Shown piece after piece: positions 35,989 through 44,890 of a DNA stretch of 64,000 bases (the first letter of the stretch is position 1; every line of letters begins with the position of its first letter). A program made the translations under genes and the position numbers. The notes below the pieces were generated by a model that was not told where the DNA came from, did no database searches, and worked only from the letters and a program-made list of their open reading frames with translations. The stretch is from Mesorhizobium sp. ORS 3324 (lineage in GTDB: Bacteria > Pseudomonadota > Alphaproteobacteria > Rhizobiales > Rhizobiaceae), in the NCBI GenBank assembly GCA_000824825.2, contig LM655206.1, forward strand, positions 176,999 through 240,998, read 5' to 3'.

Positions 35989-36978
35989 ATGCGGATCAGG
36001 ATTGTCGGAACCGGCAGGGCGGTACCGGCTGAGCGCCTCACCACACGGACGCTGGAAAAGCGGCTTGGCCTTGGCCAGGGCGCGCTGGAAACCGTCACCG
36101 GCGTCGTCCAACGCTATGTCTGCGAGGCCGAATCGCAGATTGATCTTGCCTGCGCCGCGGCGCGTCTTGCGCTCGAGGATGCGGGGCTCGAAGCCAAGGC
36201 CGTCGATCTGATCATCGGCGGCTGCGGCGTGCCTTACCAGCCGCTGCCGGCGACGGCGCCGCTGGTCATGCAGCGCCTCGGCCTCGCCGACGGCTCGGCG
36301 GCCGCTTTCGATGTCAACAGCACTTGTCTCGGCTTTCTCACCGCCTTCGAGACCGCGGGCCGCATGATCGAGGCCGGGCAATGCGAGACGGCGCTGGTTT
36401 TTTCGTCGGAGGTCGCCTCGCGCGCCCTGCCGTGGCGGGACGCGCCGGAGGTCGCAGCACTCTTTGGCGACGGCGCGGCGGCGGCCGTGCTGCGCAGGGC
36501 CGAGCCCGGCGAGGGCAGGGTGGCGGCGAGCCTGATGCGCACCTATCCCTCCGGCTGGGAGGCCTGCAGTATTGGCTCGGGCGGCACCCGCTTCGACTTC
36601 CACAAGGAGCCGGAAGATTTTGCCCGCCACGCCCTGTTCCATATGGACGGCAAGGAGCTGTTTCGCCTCACGTCCCGCCATTTCAACGGCTTCGTCGCGG
36701 CGCTGCTGGAGCGCGCCGGCTGGCGGCATGAGGATGTCGACCTCGTCGTGCCGCACCAAGCGAGCCCGTTCGCGCTCGCGCATATGGCGCGCCAGACGGG
36801 CTTTGCGCCGGAAAAGCTGGTCGATATTGCGGCTCGCTTCGGCAACCAGATCGCGGCGTCCATCCCCTTTGCGCTCGATGTCGCGCGCCGCGAGGGTCGC
36901 GTGGCGCCGGGCATGAAGCTGCTCTTCCTCGGCACCTCCGCCGGCGTGTCCTTCGGCGGCATGGCGATCGAGGCCTGA
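35989..36978 (+). CDS. 3-oxoacyl-ACP synthase III family protein
   Basis: The 329-residue thiolase-fold condensing enzyme keeps the KASIII triad: Cys113 in NSTCLGFLTAF, His256 in VVPHQAS and Asn286 in FGNQIAAS. The Arg/Trp residues of canonical FabH that bind CoA are not obvious. It is therefore an active Claisen-type condensing enzyme, but not the housekeeping FabH. It starts a tightly packed operon whose other members (SDR, MBL hydrolase, adenylating enzyme, acyltransferase, Rieske oxygenase) suggest a dedicated lipid or small-molecule pathway. OleA-like or DarB-like chemistry is possible. Confidence 0.88.
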   Translation: MRIRIVGTGRAVPAERLTTRTLEKRLGLGQGALETVTGVVQRYVCEAESQIDLACAAARLALEDAGLEAKAVDLIIGGCGVPYQPLPATAPLVMQRLGLADGSAAAFDVNSTCLGFLTAFETAGRMIEAGQCETALVFSSEVASRALPWRDAPEVAALFGDGAAAAVLRRAEPGEGRVAASLMRTYPSGWEACSIGSGGTRFDFHKEPEDFARHALFHMDGKELFRLTSRHFNGFVAALLERAGWRHEDVDLVVPHQASPFALAHMARQTGFAPEKLVDIAARFGNQIAASIPFALDVARREGRVAPGMKLLFLGTSAGVSFGGMAIEA

Positions 36979-36980
36979 CG

Positions 36981-37961
36981 ATGGCCGTGCTCGTCACCGG
37001 CGCCAGCGGGTTCCTCGGCTCTCATGTGCTCGAGCGCCTTGCGGCAATGGGCAGGCCGGCGCTCGGGCTGGGCCGCGATGCAGCACGCTGCGCCGCGCTG
37101 GAGGCCGCCGGCCATCGCCTCATTCGCCATGATCTTGCGCAGCCGCTCGATGGTGTGCTCGACCCGCGGGTCGGCAAGGTTGAGCGGATCATCCATTGCG
37201 CCGCGCTCTCGGCACCCTTCGGCCGGCTGCAGGATTTCGAGTTGGCCAATGTCGCGGCGACGCGGAACCTCCTCGATTTCGCGAGGCGCCAGGGCGTTGG
37301 CCGCTTCGTCCACATCTCCAGCCCGTCCGTCTGCTTTGCCTTTCGCGACCAGCTCGGCCTGACCGAGGACATGGCCTTGCCCGACCCGGTGAACCACTAT
37401 GCCCGCACCAAGCGCGAGGCGGAGAAGCTCGTGCTCGCCGCGCCGGCCATCCACCCCGTGGTGCTGAGGCCGCGCGGCATTTACGGCGCCGGCGACCGTG
37501 CCTTGCTGCCGCGCCTCATCAAGGCGGCGAAGAGCCGGCCGCTGCCGCTGTTTCGCGGTGGCCGGGCGGCGATCGATCTCACCCATGTCGACGACGTCGT
37601 CGATGCCGTCATGGCCGCGCTTGCCGCACCCCGCCAGGCTGAGGGAGAGGTCTTCAACATTTCCGGCGGCGAGGTCCTGCCGGTACGCCGCATCGCCGAC
37701 GAGGCCTGCGCCCGCGCCGGCATTGAAGCACGCTGGCGGCCGATGCCGCTCATGCCGGTTATGCTTGCAGCAGGACTGATGGAAGCGGTTGCGCTGAGGC
37801 TGCCCGGCCGGCCCGAGCCGCCGGTCACCCGCTATGGGCTCGGCCTCTTCGCCTATGCGCAAAGCCTCGATCTCTCCAAGACGAAACGCCTGCTCGGGTG
37901 GGCGCCAAAGATTTCCTTCGAGCAAGGGCTCGATCGCACCTTCGGCGGAGCCGCGTCATGA
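36981..37961 (+). CDS. NAD(P)-dependent epimerase/dehydratase (3-beta-HSD/OleD-like SDR)
   Basis: The 326-residue extended SDR has VTGASGFLGSHV at 5-16, a conserved Ser in HISSPSV and the catalytic Tyr140/Lys144 (HYARTK). The HISSPSV and GDRALLPRL segments are typical of the 3-beta-hydroxysteroid dehydrogenase-like group, which includes OleD of long-chain olefin synthesis. It likely reduces or oxidises a beta-keto or beta-hydroxy intermediate made by the upstream ketoacyl synthase. It starts 2 bases after that gene and overlaps the next by ATGA. Confidence 0.87.
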   Translation: MAVLVTGASGFLGSHVLERLAAMGRPALGLGRDAARCAALEAAGHRLIRHDLAQPLDGVLDPRVGKVERIIHCAALSAPFGRLQDFELANVAATRNLLDFARRQGVGRFVHISSPSVCFAFRDQLGLTEDMALPDPVNHYARTKREAEKLVLAAPAIHPVVLRPRGIYGAGDRALLPRLIKAAKSRPLPLFRGGRAAIDLTHVDDVVDAVMAALAAPRQAEGEVFNISGGEVLPVRRIADEACARAGIEARWRPMPLMPVMLAAGLMEAVALRLPGRPEPPVTRYGLGLFAYAQSLDLSKTKRLLGWAPKISFEQGLDRTFGGAAS

Positions 37962-38791
37962 AGACCGTCTTCGCCAACAGCGCCTGGGTGAATGCCGCCG
38001 AGCGGCTCATCCTGCGCGGCGGCGGCTGGCGGAGCGTGCGTCTGCGCGTCCGCTACGGGCTGATCGTTCATCCCGCGCAAGGTCCGGTGCTGGTCGATAC
38101 CGGCTATACAGCTGAAGCCTTAACTGGAGAAAGACGCGGCCGGATGCTGCGCCTCTATGGCGCCCTGCTGAAACCCAAGCTCAACGCCGCCGAACAGGTC
38201 TTGCCGGTGCTGAAGCATTTCGGCCTGTCGCCGAATGACATCCGCACCGTTATCGTCACCCATTTCCATGCCGACCACATTTCGGGCCTTTCGCTGTTTC
38301 CCAAGGCGCGTTTCGTCGCGAGCGACGCGGCCTGGGCGCGGGTCAAGGCGCGCACGCCGCGGCAGAATTGGCGCCACGGCGTTTTCACCGAGCTCTTTCC
38401 GGCCGACTTCGACGCACGCCTTGACGGGCTGTCCTCCAGGCCGCACGTCGAAGCGCGCGACGGCGTGCCCGGTGGCGCCGACCTCTTCGGCGACGGCAGC
38501 GTGATCGCGGTCGATCTTCCGGGACATGCCGACGGCCAGTTCGGCCTGCTGTTCACCGGCCTCGAACGGCCGCTGCTCTATGCCGTGGATGTGCAATGGC
38601 TGCTCACCGCCTTGACCGAAAAACGCACGCCCGGATTCCCGGCCACGCTGATTGCCGAGGACGCCGCGTCGATCGAGCCGACCAGCGCCATGCTGCGCCG
38701 CTTCATCGCCGCCGGCGGCGAGGTGATGCTCTGCCATGATCCCGCGCCGGCAGCCTACGATCTCGCATTGAGCGATCCGGAGGCGACATGA
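37958..38791 (+). CDS. Metallo-beta-lactamase-fold hydrolase
   Basis: The 277-residue protein has LVDTGY, the zinc motif HFHADH (His102, His104, Asp106, His107), LPGHADGQFG, an Asp in YAVDVQW and a late His in LCHDP. This pattern matches the lactonase-like branch (AHL lactonase relatives), so it may hydrolyse a thioester or lactone intermediate. It overlaps both neighbours by ATGA (37958-37961 and 38788-38791), so it is translated as part of one unit. The substrate is unknown. Confidence 0.88.
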   Translation: MKTVFANSAWVNAAERLILRGGGWRSVRLRVRYGLIVHPAQGPVLVDTGYTAEALTGERRGRMLRLYGALLKPKLNAAEQVLPVLKHFGLSPNDIRTVIVTHFHADHISGLSLFPKARFVASDAAWARVKARTPRQNWRHGVFTELFPADFDARLDGLSSRPHVEARDGVPGGADLFGDGSVIAVDLPGHADGQFGLLFTGLERPLLYAVDVQWLLTALTEKRTPGFPATLIAEDAASIEPTSAMLRRFIAAGGEVMLCHDPAPAAYDLALSDPEAT

Positions 38792-40044
38792 ACGCTCTGG
38801 TGGAAGCGGTCGGCTCCTTTGCCCTGACGCGCTGGGTCTCGCGCAAGAGCCGCTCGGAGTTCGAGCGCTGGCAGGCGGCGGCCTTGCGCCGCTTTCTCGA
38901 CCGCGATCTGCCGCGCGCGCCTTTCTATGGAAAGGCGCCGGCGCGTCTCTGCGACTTGCCGGTCACCGACAAGGCCTTGCTGATGGCGCGCTTCGAGGAT
39001 TTCAACATCCATGGCCTGACCGCCACCGAGGCCTGGGCGGCGCTGGCACGCGAAGGGCGCGCCGGGTCGCTCACCGTCGGCGCCAGCACCGGCACCTCGG
39101 GCAATCGCGGCCTGTTCGTGATTTCGGAACCCGAAAAATATCGCTGGCTGGGCGCGATCCTCGCCAAGGCGGCGCACGATCTTGTCTGGCGCGGCATGCG
39201 CGTCGCCGTCATCCTGCCGCAGAACAACGGGCTCTATGACAGCGCCCGCAAATCGAAACTGATCAAGCTCGCCTTCTTCGACCTGACGCTCGGGCCGGAA
39301 CGCTGGCGGCAGACGCTGGAAACCTTCGACCCGACGGTGATCATCGCGCCGCCGAAGATTCTGCGGCGTTTCGCGGCCGAGGACTTCCGGCTCCGGCCGA
39401 AGCGGATTTTCTCGGCTGCCGAGACGCTCGATCCGGTCGACCGTCCGGCGATCGAGGCCTTCTTCAAGCTGCCGCTCGACCAGATCTACATGGCGACTGA
39501 AGGCCTGTTCGCCGTCACCTGCCGGCACGGCGGCCTGCATCTTGCCGAGGACTCCGTCTTCTTCGAATTCGAGCCGGCGGGCGATGGGCTGGTGACCCCA
39601 CTGGTCACTGCTTTTCGCCGCCGCACACAAATCATGGCGCGCTATAGGATGAACGACCTGCTGCGGCTCTCGGACCAGCCTTGCCGCTGCGGCTCGCCGT
39701 TGCGCTGCGTGGATGAGATCGTCGGCCGCATGGACGACGTCTTCCGTCTTGCTTCGGCAAACGGCCCGATCCTCGTCACGCCCGATGTGCTGCGCAACGC
39801 CGTGCTCAAGGCCGACCGCCGCATCGACGATTTCCGCCTCATCCAGACTGCACCGGATGCCATCGAGTTGAGGCTTCCGCCGACACTGTCCGTTGAAGCT
39901 GCGGCCGCTGCTCACCAAGCGGTGCACATGCTGCTGGAAGCGCGAAAGGCGAGCGTCACGGTCACTCTCATCCGCGCGACGCTGCCGCTCGAGACGAGCC
40001 GCAAGCTGCGCCGCGTCGAATGCCGGCTGGCGCGCGCGCCGTGA
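38788..40044 (+). CDS. PaaK/F390-synthetase-related adenylate-forming enzyme
   Basis: The 418-residue protein belongs to the ANL superfamily branch of phenylacetate-CoA ligase and coenzyme F390 synthetase. The phosphate loop is [10 protein letters not shown] (99-108). Later motifs are [15 protein letters not shown] (the YRTGD position), the PCRCGSP cysteine pair and VGRMDDVF. It would activate a carboxylic acid as an acyl-adenylate. It is shorter than standard CoA ligases of the group (about 430-440). It overlaps the MBL gene by four bases. Confidence 0.85.
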   Translation: MNALVEAVGSFALTRWVSRKSRSEFERWQAAALRRFLDRDLPRAPFYGKAPARLCDLPVTDKALLMARFEDFNIHGLTATEAWAALAREGRAGSLTVGASTGTSGNRGLFVISEPEKYRWLGAILAKAAHDLVWRGMRVAVILPQNNGLYDSARKSKLIKLAFFDLTLGPERWRQTLETFDPTVIIAPPKILRRFAAEDFRLRPKRIFSAAETLDPVDRPAIEAFFKLPLDQIYMATEGLFAVTCRHGGLHLAEDSVFFEFEPAGDGLVTPLVTAFRRRTQIMARYRMNDLLRLSDQPCRCGSPLRCVDEIVGRMDDVFRLASANGPILVTPDVLRNAVLKADRRIDDFRLIQTAPDAIELRLPPTLSVEAAAAAHQAVHMLLEARKASVTVTLIRATLPLETSRKLRRVECRLARAP

Positions 40045-41186
40045 ACGGGGCGGCCGTCATGGAAAAGCCGATCCAACAGGCCGACCGGGTGGAGAATAGC
40101 CCGGCCAAGGTCGAGGCTTTCGTGCGGCTGTTCAACGAGGTGCCGGTAAGCGATCTCGTCGCCAACCTGACGACTAGGGTCGAAACCTTCGAGATTGCGG
40201 GCAGGAGCTTTCCGCTCACTCTTAACGATGCTGCTGAAGCGCCGAACTGCTATATCTGCTGCCCGTCAAGCGCCTATATCGACTATGCGATAGACGAGAC
40301 GCGCAACTTCGCGGCCCACCCGCTGCTGCGCCGCGCGCTCAAGGCCCTGATCGGCGCCTGCGCGCCGCTGGTCCGGGCAAGCGGCCTCGATCATCAGGTG
40401 CAGGTCAACAACTGGCTCTATTCCACCAATCCGGTGCCGCTGCTCGATCGGGAGACGGTTGCGGCGCTCCGCACGGCGCTGGTCGCGCGTTTTCCCGATC
40501 GCGCCATCGTCATCCGCTCGCTGAACGAGATCGCCGATCCGGCGAGCATCGCCGCGCTGAAGGCCGAGGGCTTTCGAATGCTGGCCGCGCGGCAAATCTA
40601 CATCTTCGCCGACCGCAGCGCCGCTCCCGCCATGACCAAGAACCTGAGACGCGACCGCAAGCAGCTCGGCGCCACACGTTTCGAGCGGGTCGGAGATGCC
40701 GATTTCACCGAGGCCGATTATGCGCGCGCCGAAGTGCTCTACAACATGCTCTATCTGGAAAAATACACGCCGCTCAATCCGCACTACACGGCCCGCTACA
40801 TTGCCGAGATGCATCGGCGCGGCATCATCAGCCTTGCCGGCCTGCGCCGCCCCGGCGGCGAGCTGGTCGCCGTCACCGGCCTGTTCGAGAATGGCGGCAC
40901 GCTTACCCAGCCCATCGTCGGCTACGACACCAGCCTGCCGATCGGCGACGGGCTCTACCGAATGGTGGTGGCGATGGGTCAGGACCACGCCACGGCGCGC
41001 GGCCTGTTCTTCAACATGAGCGCCGGCGCGGCAGGCTTCAAACGCCTGCGCGGCGCCGTTGCAGCAATCGAGTACAACGCCGTCTATGCCGGGCACCTGC
41101 CCCGCCGGCGGCGCCTCGCGATCCGCATGATGGAGACGGTGCTGGCGCGGGTCGGCATTCCTCTGCTCAGGAGATTCGAGCTGTGA
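40041..41186 (+). CDS. GNAT-like N-acyltransferase domain protein
   Basis: The 381-residue protein has a C-terminal acyltransferase-like region: [38 protein letters not shown] and [17 protein letters not shown]. It resembles the double-GNAT layout of peptidoglycan or lipid aminoacyl/acyl transferases. No catalytic residue can be named. The start is taken as GTG at 40041, giving a GTGA overlap with the previous stop like the other junctions of this operon; ATG at 40059 is an alternative. Its function is unknown, and amide or ester formation with the activated acid is an inference. Confidence 0.75.
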   Translation: MNGAAVMEKPIQQADRVENSPAKVEAFVRLFNEVPVSDLVANLTTRVETFEIAGRSFPLTLNDAAEAPNCYICCPSSAYIDYAIDETRNFAAHPLLRRALKALIGACAPLVRASGLDHQVQVNNWLYSTNPVPLLDRETVAALRTALVARFPDRAIVIRSLNEIADPASIAALKAEGFRMLAARQIYIFADRSAAPAMTKNLRRDRKQLGATRFERVGDADFTEADYARAEVLYNMLYLEKYTPLNPHYTARYIAEMHRRGIISLAGLRRPGGELVAVTGLFENGGTLTQPIVGYDTSLPIGDGLYRMVVAMGQDHATARGLFFNMSAGAAGFKRLRGAVAAIEYNAVYAGHLPRRRRLAIRMMETVLARVGIPLLRRFEL

Positions 41187-42172
41187 GCGAGAGAAGGGAT
41201 CACTGGCAGGCGGTGGCGTTGTCCGCCGACATCGGTAGGCGGCCGAAACGGATCCTGTTCGACGGCGCGCCCGTTGTGCTGTTCCGTTCGGCGCAGGGCA
41301 TTGCCGCCTTGTTCGACCGCTGCCCGCACCGGCTGGTCGAGCTGTCGACCGGCAAGGTCGTCAGTGGCGAGATCGAATGCCCGTACCACGGCTGGCGCTA
41401 TGACGGCGAAGGCCGCTGCACCGCCATTCCCGGCCATGTCGGCGCCATGCCGCATTACCGGGTCCGCCGCTACGCCGCGATCGAGCGTGACGGCGTCATC
41501 TTCATCTCCTCCGGCACGCCGCAGGCCGAGCCCTACCTCCATTGCATGCAGGGCAAGGACATTATCGTGCGGCGCGTGCGCAGTTCGACGCAGTCGACTG
41601 TGCTCGATGCCGTCGAGAACATTCTGGATGCCACTCACACCCATTTCACGCATAAGGGCCTGCTGCGCGGCCTGACTTCGAAGCGTCATCTTGTGCGGGT
41701 CGAGGTGACAGGCGGCGAGGGTTGGGTCGAGGCCCACTACACCGGCGAGGATCGCCAGCAGGGCCTGATCAGCCGGCTGCTGGAAGGGGAGCGTACGAAG
41801 ACCATCGGCCGCTTCCGCCATCCCGGCATCGCCGAGCTCGAATACTGGGGCAGGGACGGGCTGGTGCTCGCCACCACTTTCCATCTTCGCCAAGCAGACG
41901 AACGCACCGTCGAGGGCGTCGGCTGGCTGATCGGCCGGCGCCAGGGCCCGCTTGGCGAGCTCAAGGCACTCGCCTTCAAGCCGCTCTTCACCATCGCGCT
42001 GCATCAGGACCGCCGCGTGCTGAAATCCGCAAGCGACAACGCCCGCTTCGCGCCGCAAGCCCTGCCGGTGATCGGCCCGCTCGATTTCCTGCGCCGCGAC
42101 ATCGCGGCAATCATGGAGGGGAAACTGCCGCCGGCGGCAAGCGAGCCGAGGGTGCATGAGATCGAGTTATGA
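41183..42172 (+). CDS. Rieske-type aromatic-ring/steroid-like oxygenase
   Basis: The 329-residue protein has a Rieske cluster CPH (Cys47, His49) and CPYHGW (Cys66, His69) and a mononuclear iron motif N146-x2-D149-x2-H152-x4-H157. This is the standard oxygenase alpha-subunit layout, nearest in look to pheophorbide or ketosteroid-type oxygenases. The start is GTG at 41183, overlapping the previous stop by GTGA. No ferredoxin or reductase gene is nearby, so electrons must come from elsewhere. It is the last gene of the operon. Confidence 0.88.
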   Translation: MSERRDHWQAVALSADIGRRPKRILFDGAPVVLFRSAQGIAALFDRCPHRLVELSTGKVVSGEIECPYHGWRYDGEGRCTAIPGHVGAMPHYRVRRYAAIERDGVIFISSGTPQAEPYLHCMQGKDIIVRRVRSSTQSTVLDAVENILDATHTHFTHKGLLRGLTSKRHLVRVEVTGGEGWVEAHYTGEDRQQGLISRLLEGERTKTIGRFRHPGIAELEYWGRDGLVLATTFHLRQADERTVEGVGWLIGRRQGPLGELKALAFKPLFTIALHQDRRVLKSASDNARFAPQALPVIGPLDFLRRDIAAIMEGKLPPAASEPRVHEIEL

Positions 42173-42196
42173 TGGTTCGCGGGAAAGCAAGGATGC

Positions 42197-42384
42197 GTGG
42201 AGTTCCTTCGCACCCCCCTCTGTCCTGCCGGACATCTCCCTCGCAAGGGGGGAGATTGACGGTCATCGCCGATTTCGCCAATCGCCAACGTTCGGGAGGG
42301 GCGCGGTGCACGAAACTGCCACAATCTCCCCCCTTGTGGGGGAGATGGCCGGCAGGCCAGAGGGGGTGCTGTCCCGCCAACGTC
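42197..42384. repeat. Palindromic intergenic repeat, family A copy 2 (two inverted units)
   Basis: The left arm (CACCCCCCTCTGTCCTGCCG, then GACATCTCCCTCGCAAGGGG, then GGAGATT) is repeated inverted at 42330-42375 (AATCTCCCCCCTTGTGGGGG, then AGATGGCCGGCAGGC, then AGAGGGGGTGC). The left arm is nearly identical to 90-135 at the window start. It separates the Rieske gene from the convergent ATP-grasp gene and could act as a bidirectional transcription barrier. Confidence 0.8.
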
Positions 42385-43549
42385 AGGGACAATCCGCCGG
42401 CCCATTCCACTCGATGTCCCGCGTAGATACCGCCTGCAGGCTGATGCGTTGGCGAAAAGCCACGCCGGCGATCTCCGCCAGCGCCGTCCATTGCGCCTTC
42501 ACCGGCGTCGGGTCCGCTGGCCAGTCGAGCAGTTCCTGGCCTTCGCGCATCGCCTTTCGGAAGCGGCCGAGACCGCCTGAACGCAGCGCCGCCGGCAGCC
42601 CGTAGATCCACATGGCAAGCCGTACCGTTTGCGGCGCGGTGACATCGGGCATGACCTCGGGGCCATCGCCAAGCACGGCATCGGCAAACCGAGCCGGGTC
42701 GCGGAAGAAATGCAGGCCGCTCACCGCGCGCGGATTGCACTCCAGCGGCAGCACGCGGCCGTCCGCCTCACGCATCAGGTCGAAGGAGATCTGCCCGGTC
42801 CACGAGGTGCCGGCGACGATGCGCTCGACCAGTTTGCGCGCCGCTCCATCCTCGACCCGTTCGAAGAAGATGCCGGCGCCCCTGCCTGCGCGATAGGGCG
42901 AGCGGTAGAGCGCCAGCGCCTTGAGCCTGCCGTCGCGCGCCACGGCATAGGCGCTGATCTCCTCGCCATCGATGAAACGCTGCGCCACCCACGGCATGGC
43001 GGGCGAGGGGACGATGGCGTCGAGGAAGTCCGGCGTCGGACGAAGCCGCACCTGGCTGGCGAAGCGCGACCAGACCGGCTTGAACACCAGCTCGCGCGAC
43101 CGGCCGCGGACGGCTTCAACATCGTCGCGCGAACTGAGCAGCACCGTCTCCGGCACGGCGAGCCCAAGTTTCTCGGCCAGCCGAATGAAGGCGTGCTTGT
43201 TGTGGACTTCCGCCAGCAGATCGATGCCGGGCGCGAGCAGCGGCGCGGGCATTGCCCGCCCGCGCCAGACAAGCGCGAGGTGAAAGACTTCCTCGCAGGT
43301 CGGGATGACCAGCTCTATGCCTTCTGTCCGAACCAGCGCCTCGACCGCCTCGGCATAGGCCTGCGGCTCGAAGCGCGGCGGCGGCAGGCGATGGTAGCGC
43401 GCGCAGGCCTTGCTCGCGGCAGCGATCGGACGCGCCGGCGTGTCGGCAAGGATCACCCGGCGACCGGCGCCATGAAGCAGGCGCGCCAGATGCAGCGCCA
43501 CTGGCGCGCGCGCCCCGGTGACGAGCACGGTCTTGTCAGCCCCCGGCAT
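42383..43549 (-). CDS. ATP-grasp domain-containing ligase
   Basis: The 388-residue protein has an N-terminal Rossmann-like region (VLVTGARAPVALHLARLLHGAG as two parts), a central ATP-grasp domain with VFKPVWSRFASQVRL and GEEISAYAVARDG, and the magnesium-binding end LPLECNPRAVSGLHFF. Such enzymes form carboxylate-amine or carboxylate-thiol bonds using ATP. It is convergent with the Rieske gene and may belong to the same pathway. The substrate is unknown. Confidence 0.82.
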   Translation of the reverse strand: MPGADKTVLVTGARAPVALHLARLLHGAGRRVILADTPARPIAAASKACARYHRLPPPRFEPQAYAEAVEALVRTEGIELVIPTCEEVFHLALVWRGRAMPAPLLAPGIDLLAEVHNKHAFIRLAEKLGLAVPETVLLSSRDDVEAVRGRSRELVFKPVWSRFASQVRLRPTPDFLDAIVPSPAMPWVAQRFIDGEEISAYAVARDGRLKALALYRSPYRAGRGAGIFFERVEDGAARKLVERIVAGTSWTGQISFDLMREADGRVLPLECNPRAVSGLHFFRDPARFADAVLGDGPEVMPDVTAPQTVRLAMWIYGLPAALRSGGLGRFRKAMREGQELLDWPADPTPVKAQWTALAEIAGVAFRQRISLQAVSTRDIEWNGPADCP

Positions 43550-43612
43550 CAGCTCTCGCGATCGTTTCAGTCGCGAGACCGTTGCGCGAAATCTCCTTGC
43601 TTGGCAATCACG

Positions 43613-44791
43613 CTACCTTCCGCCGGCCGGCAAGGCGCGCTGAACGACATTGAGGAAGAAGCGGATGCTGATCGGGACGACGGCGTCGTTGAAGACGAAG
43701 CGGTCGCCATGCAGCCCGGCGCCGGGGCCGACATCGCCGGCGCCGATCCAGACATAGGCGCCGTCGCCGACGCCCTGCAGCAGGAAAGCAAAGTCCTCGC
43801 AGCCCATGCTGGGCTGGAAGTCGGTCGCGACGCGCTCCGTGCCGACCGTGTCCGCTCCGGCCAAGGCCGTGAGCGCCGCGCCGGTTGCCGGGTTCACCAC
43901 CGGCGGATACCCGCGCTTGTAGGTGAGCGCGGCGGCGGCGCCGTGCATCGCGGCCGTTGCCTGCGCCACCCGCTCGATCTCCGCCGCGCAGTGGTCGGAA
44001 AGCCTGCGGTCGTAGAAGCGGCAGGTGCCTTCGACCTTCACCTCGCCCGGCACGAAATTGTTGAAGCGGCCGCCATGGATCTGCGTCACCGACAGCACGG
44101 CGGGCGACAGCGGATCGACGCTGCGTGAAACCAGCCGCTGGATCGCGGTCACGAAACTGGCTGCCGCAAGCAGCGGATCGTCGCCCAGATGCGGCATCGC
44201 CGCATGGCAGCCGCTGCCGCGAAAGACGATCTCGAAATCGTCGACCGCCGCCATTTGCGGCCCGGCGCGCACGCCGATATGGCCTTCCGGAAAGCCCGGC
44301 CAGTTGTGGATGGCAAACACCTGGTCGACCGGAAAGCGCTTCAGCAGTCCGTCCTCGATCATCCTCTTGCCGCCGCCCAGCACCTCCTCGGCCGGCTGGA
44401 AGACGAACACAACCGTGCCGTCGAAGCTGTCGCTCTCGGCAAGCAGCTTCGCCGCGCCGAGCAGGATCGCGGTGTGGCCGTCATGGCCGCAGGCATGCAT
44501 GACGCCGTCCTTGCGGGAGGCGTAGGCCAGGCCGGTTGCTTCCTTGATAGGCAGGGCGTCGAGCTCCGCCCGCAGCGCGATCGCCTTGCCGCTCGTGCCC
44601 TTCGTCAGCGTCGCCACCACGGCCGTCGCGCTGACATCGGTGTGCACGGCAAGGCCAAATTCCTTGAGCTTCACCGCGACAAAAGCCGCCGTCTCGTATT
44701 CGGCGAAGCCGAGCTCCGGATTGGCGTGGATCGCCCGCCGCCAGCCGATCACCTCGGGCACGATCGCCGCTATCCTGTCGTCTTCCCGCAT
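43613..44791 (-). CDS. M20 family metallopeptidase / amidohydrolase
   Basis: The 392-residue protein is of the hippurate hydrolase/IAA-amino acid hydrolase type. It begins RRAIHANPELGFAEYETAAF (after 15 residues), has HACGHDGHTAILLGAA, VFVFQPAEEVLGGG and GSGCHAAMPHLGDDP, and ends MGCEDFAFLL. It hydrolyses N-acyl amino acids or similar amides. The start at 44791 is chosen for the conserved N-terminus; the frame continues upstream without conservation. It is divergent from the AraC regulator. Confidence 0.93.
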   Translation of the reverse strand: MREDDRIAAIVPEVIGWRRAIHANPELGFAEYETAAFVAVKLKEFGLAVHTDVSATAVVATLTKGTSGKAIALRAELDALPIKEATGLAYASRKDGVMHACGHDGHTAILLGAAKLLAESDSFDGTVVFVFQPAEEVLGGGKRMIEDGLLKRFPVDQVFAIHNWPGFPEGHIGVRAGPQMAAVDDFEIVFRGSGCHAAMPHLGDDPLLAAASFVTAIQRLVSRSVDPLSPAVLSVTQIHGGRFNNFVPGEVKVEGTCRFYDRRLSDHCAAEIERVAQATAAMHGAAAALTYKRGYPPVVNPATGAALTALAGADTVGTERVATDFQPSMGCEDFAFLLQGVGDGAYVWIGAGDVGPGAGLHGDRFVFNDAVVPISIRFFLNVVQRALPAGGR

Positions 44792-44890
44792 CGTCTTATC
44801 TCCGTTCCAATGCGGCGATGTTGCCAATGCTCCAGGCTCTCGTCTTGAACGGGATTGACGGGCAGGGCGGTTTCGAGAAGGCTTGCCGCC

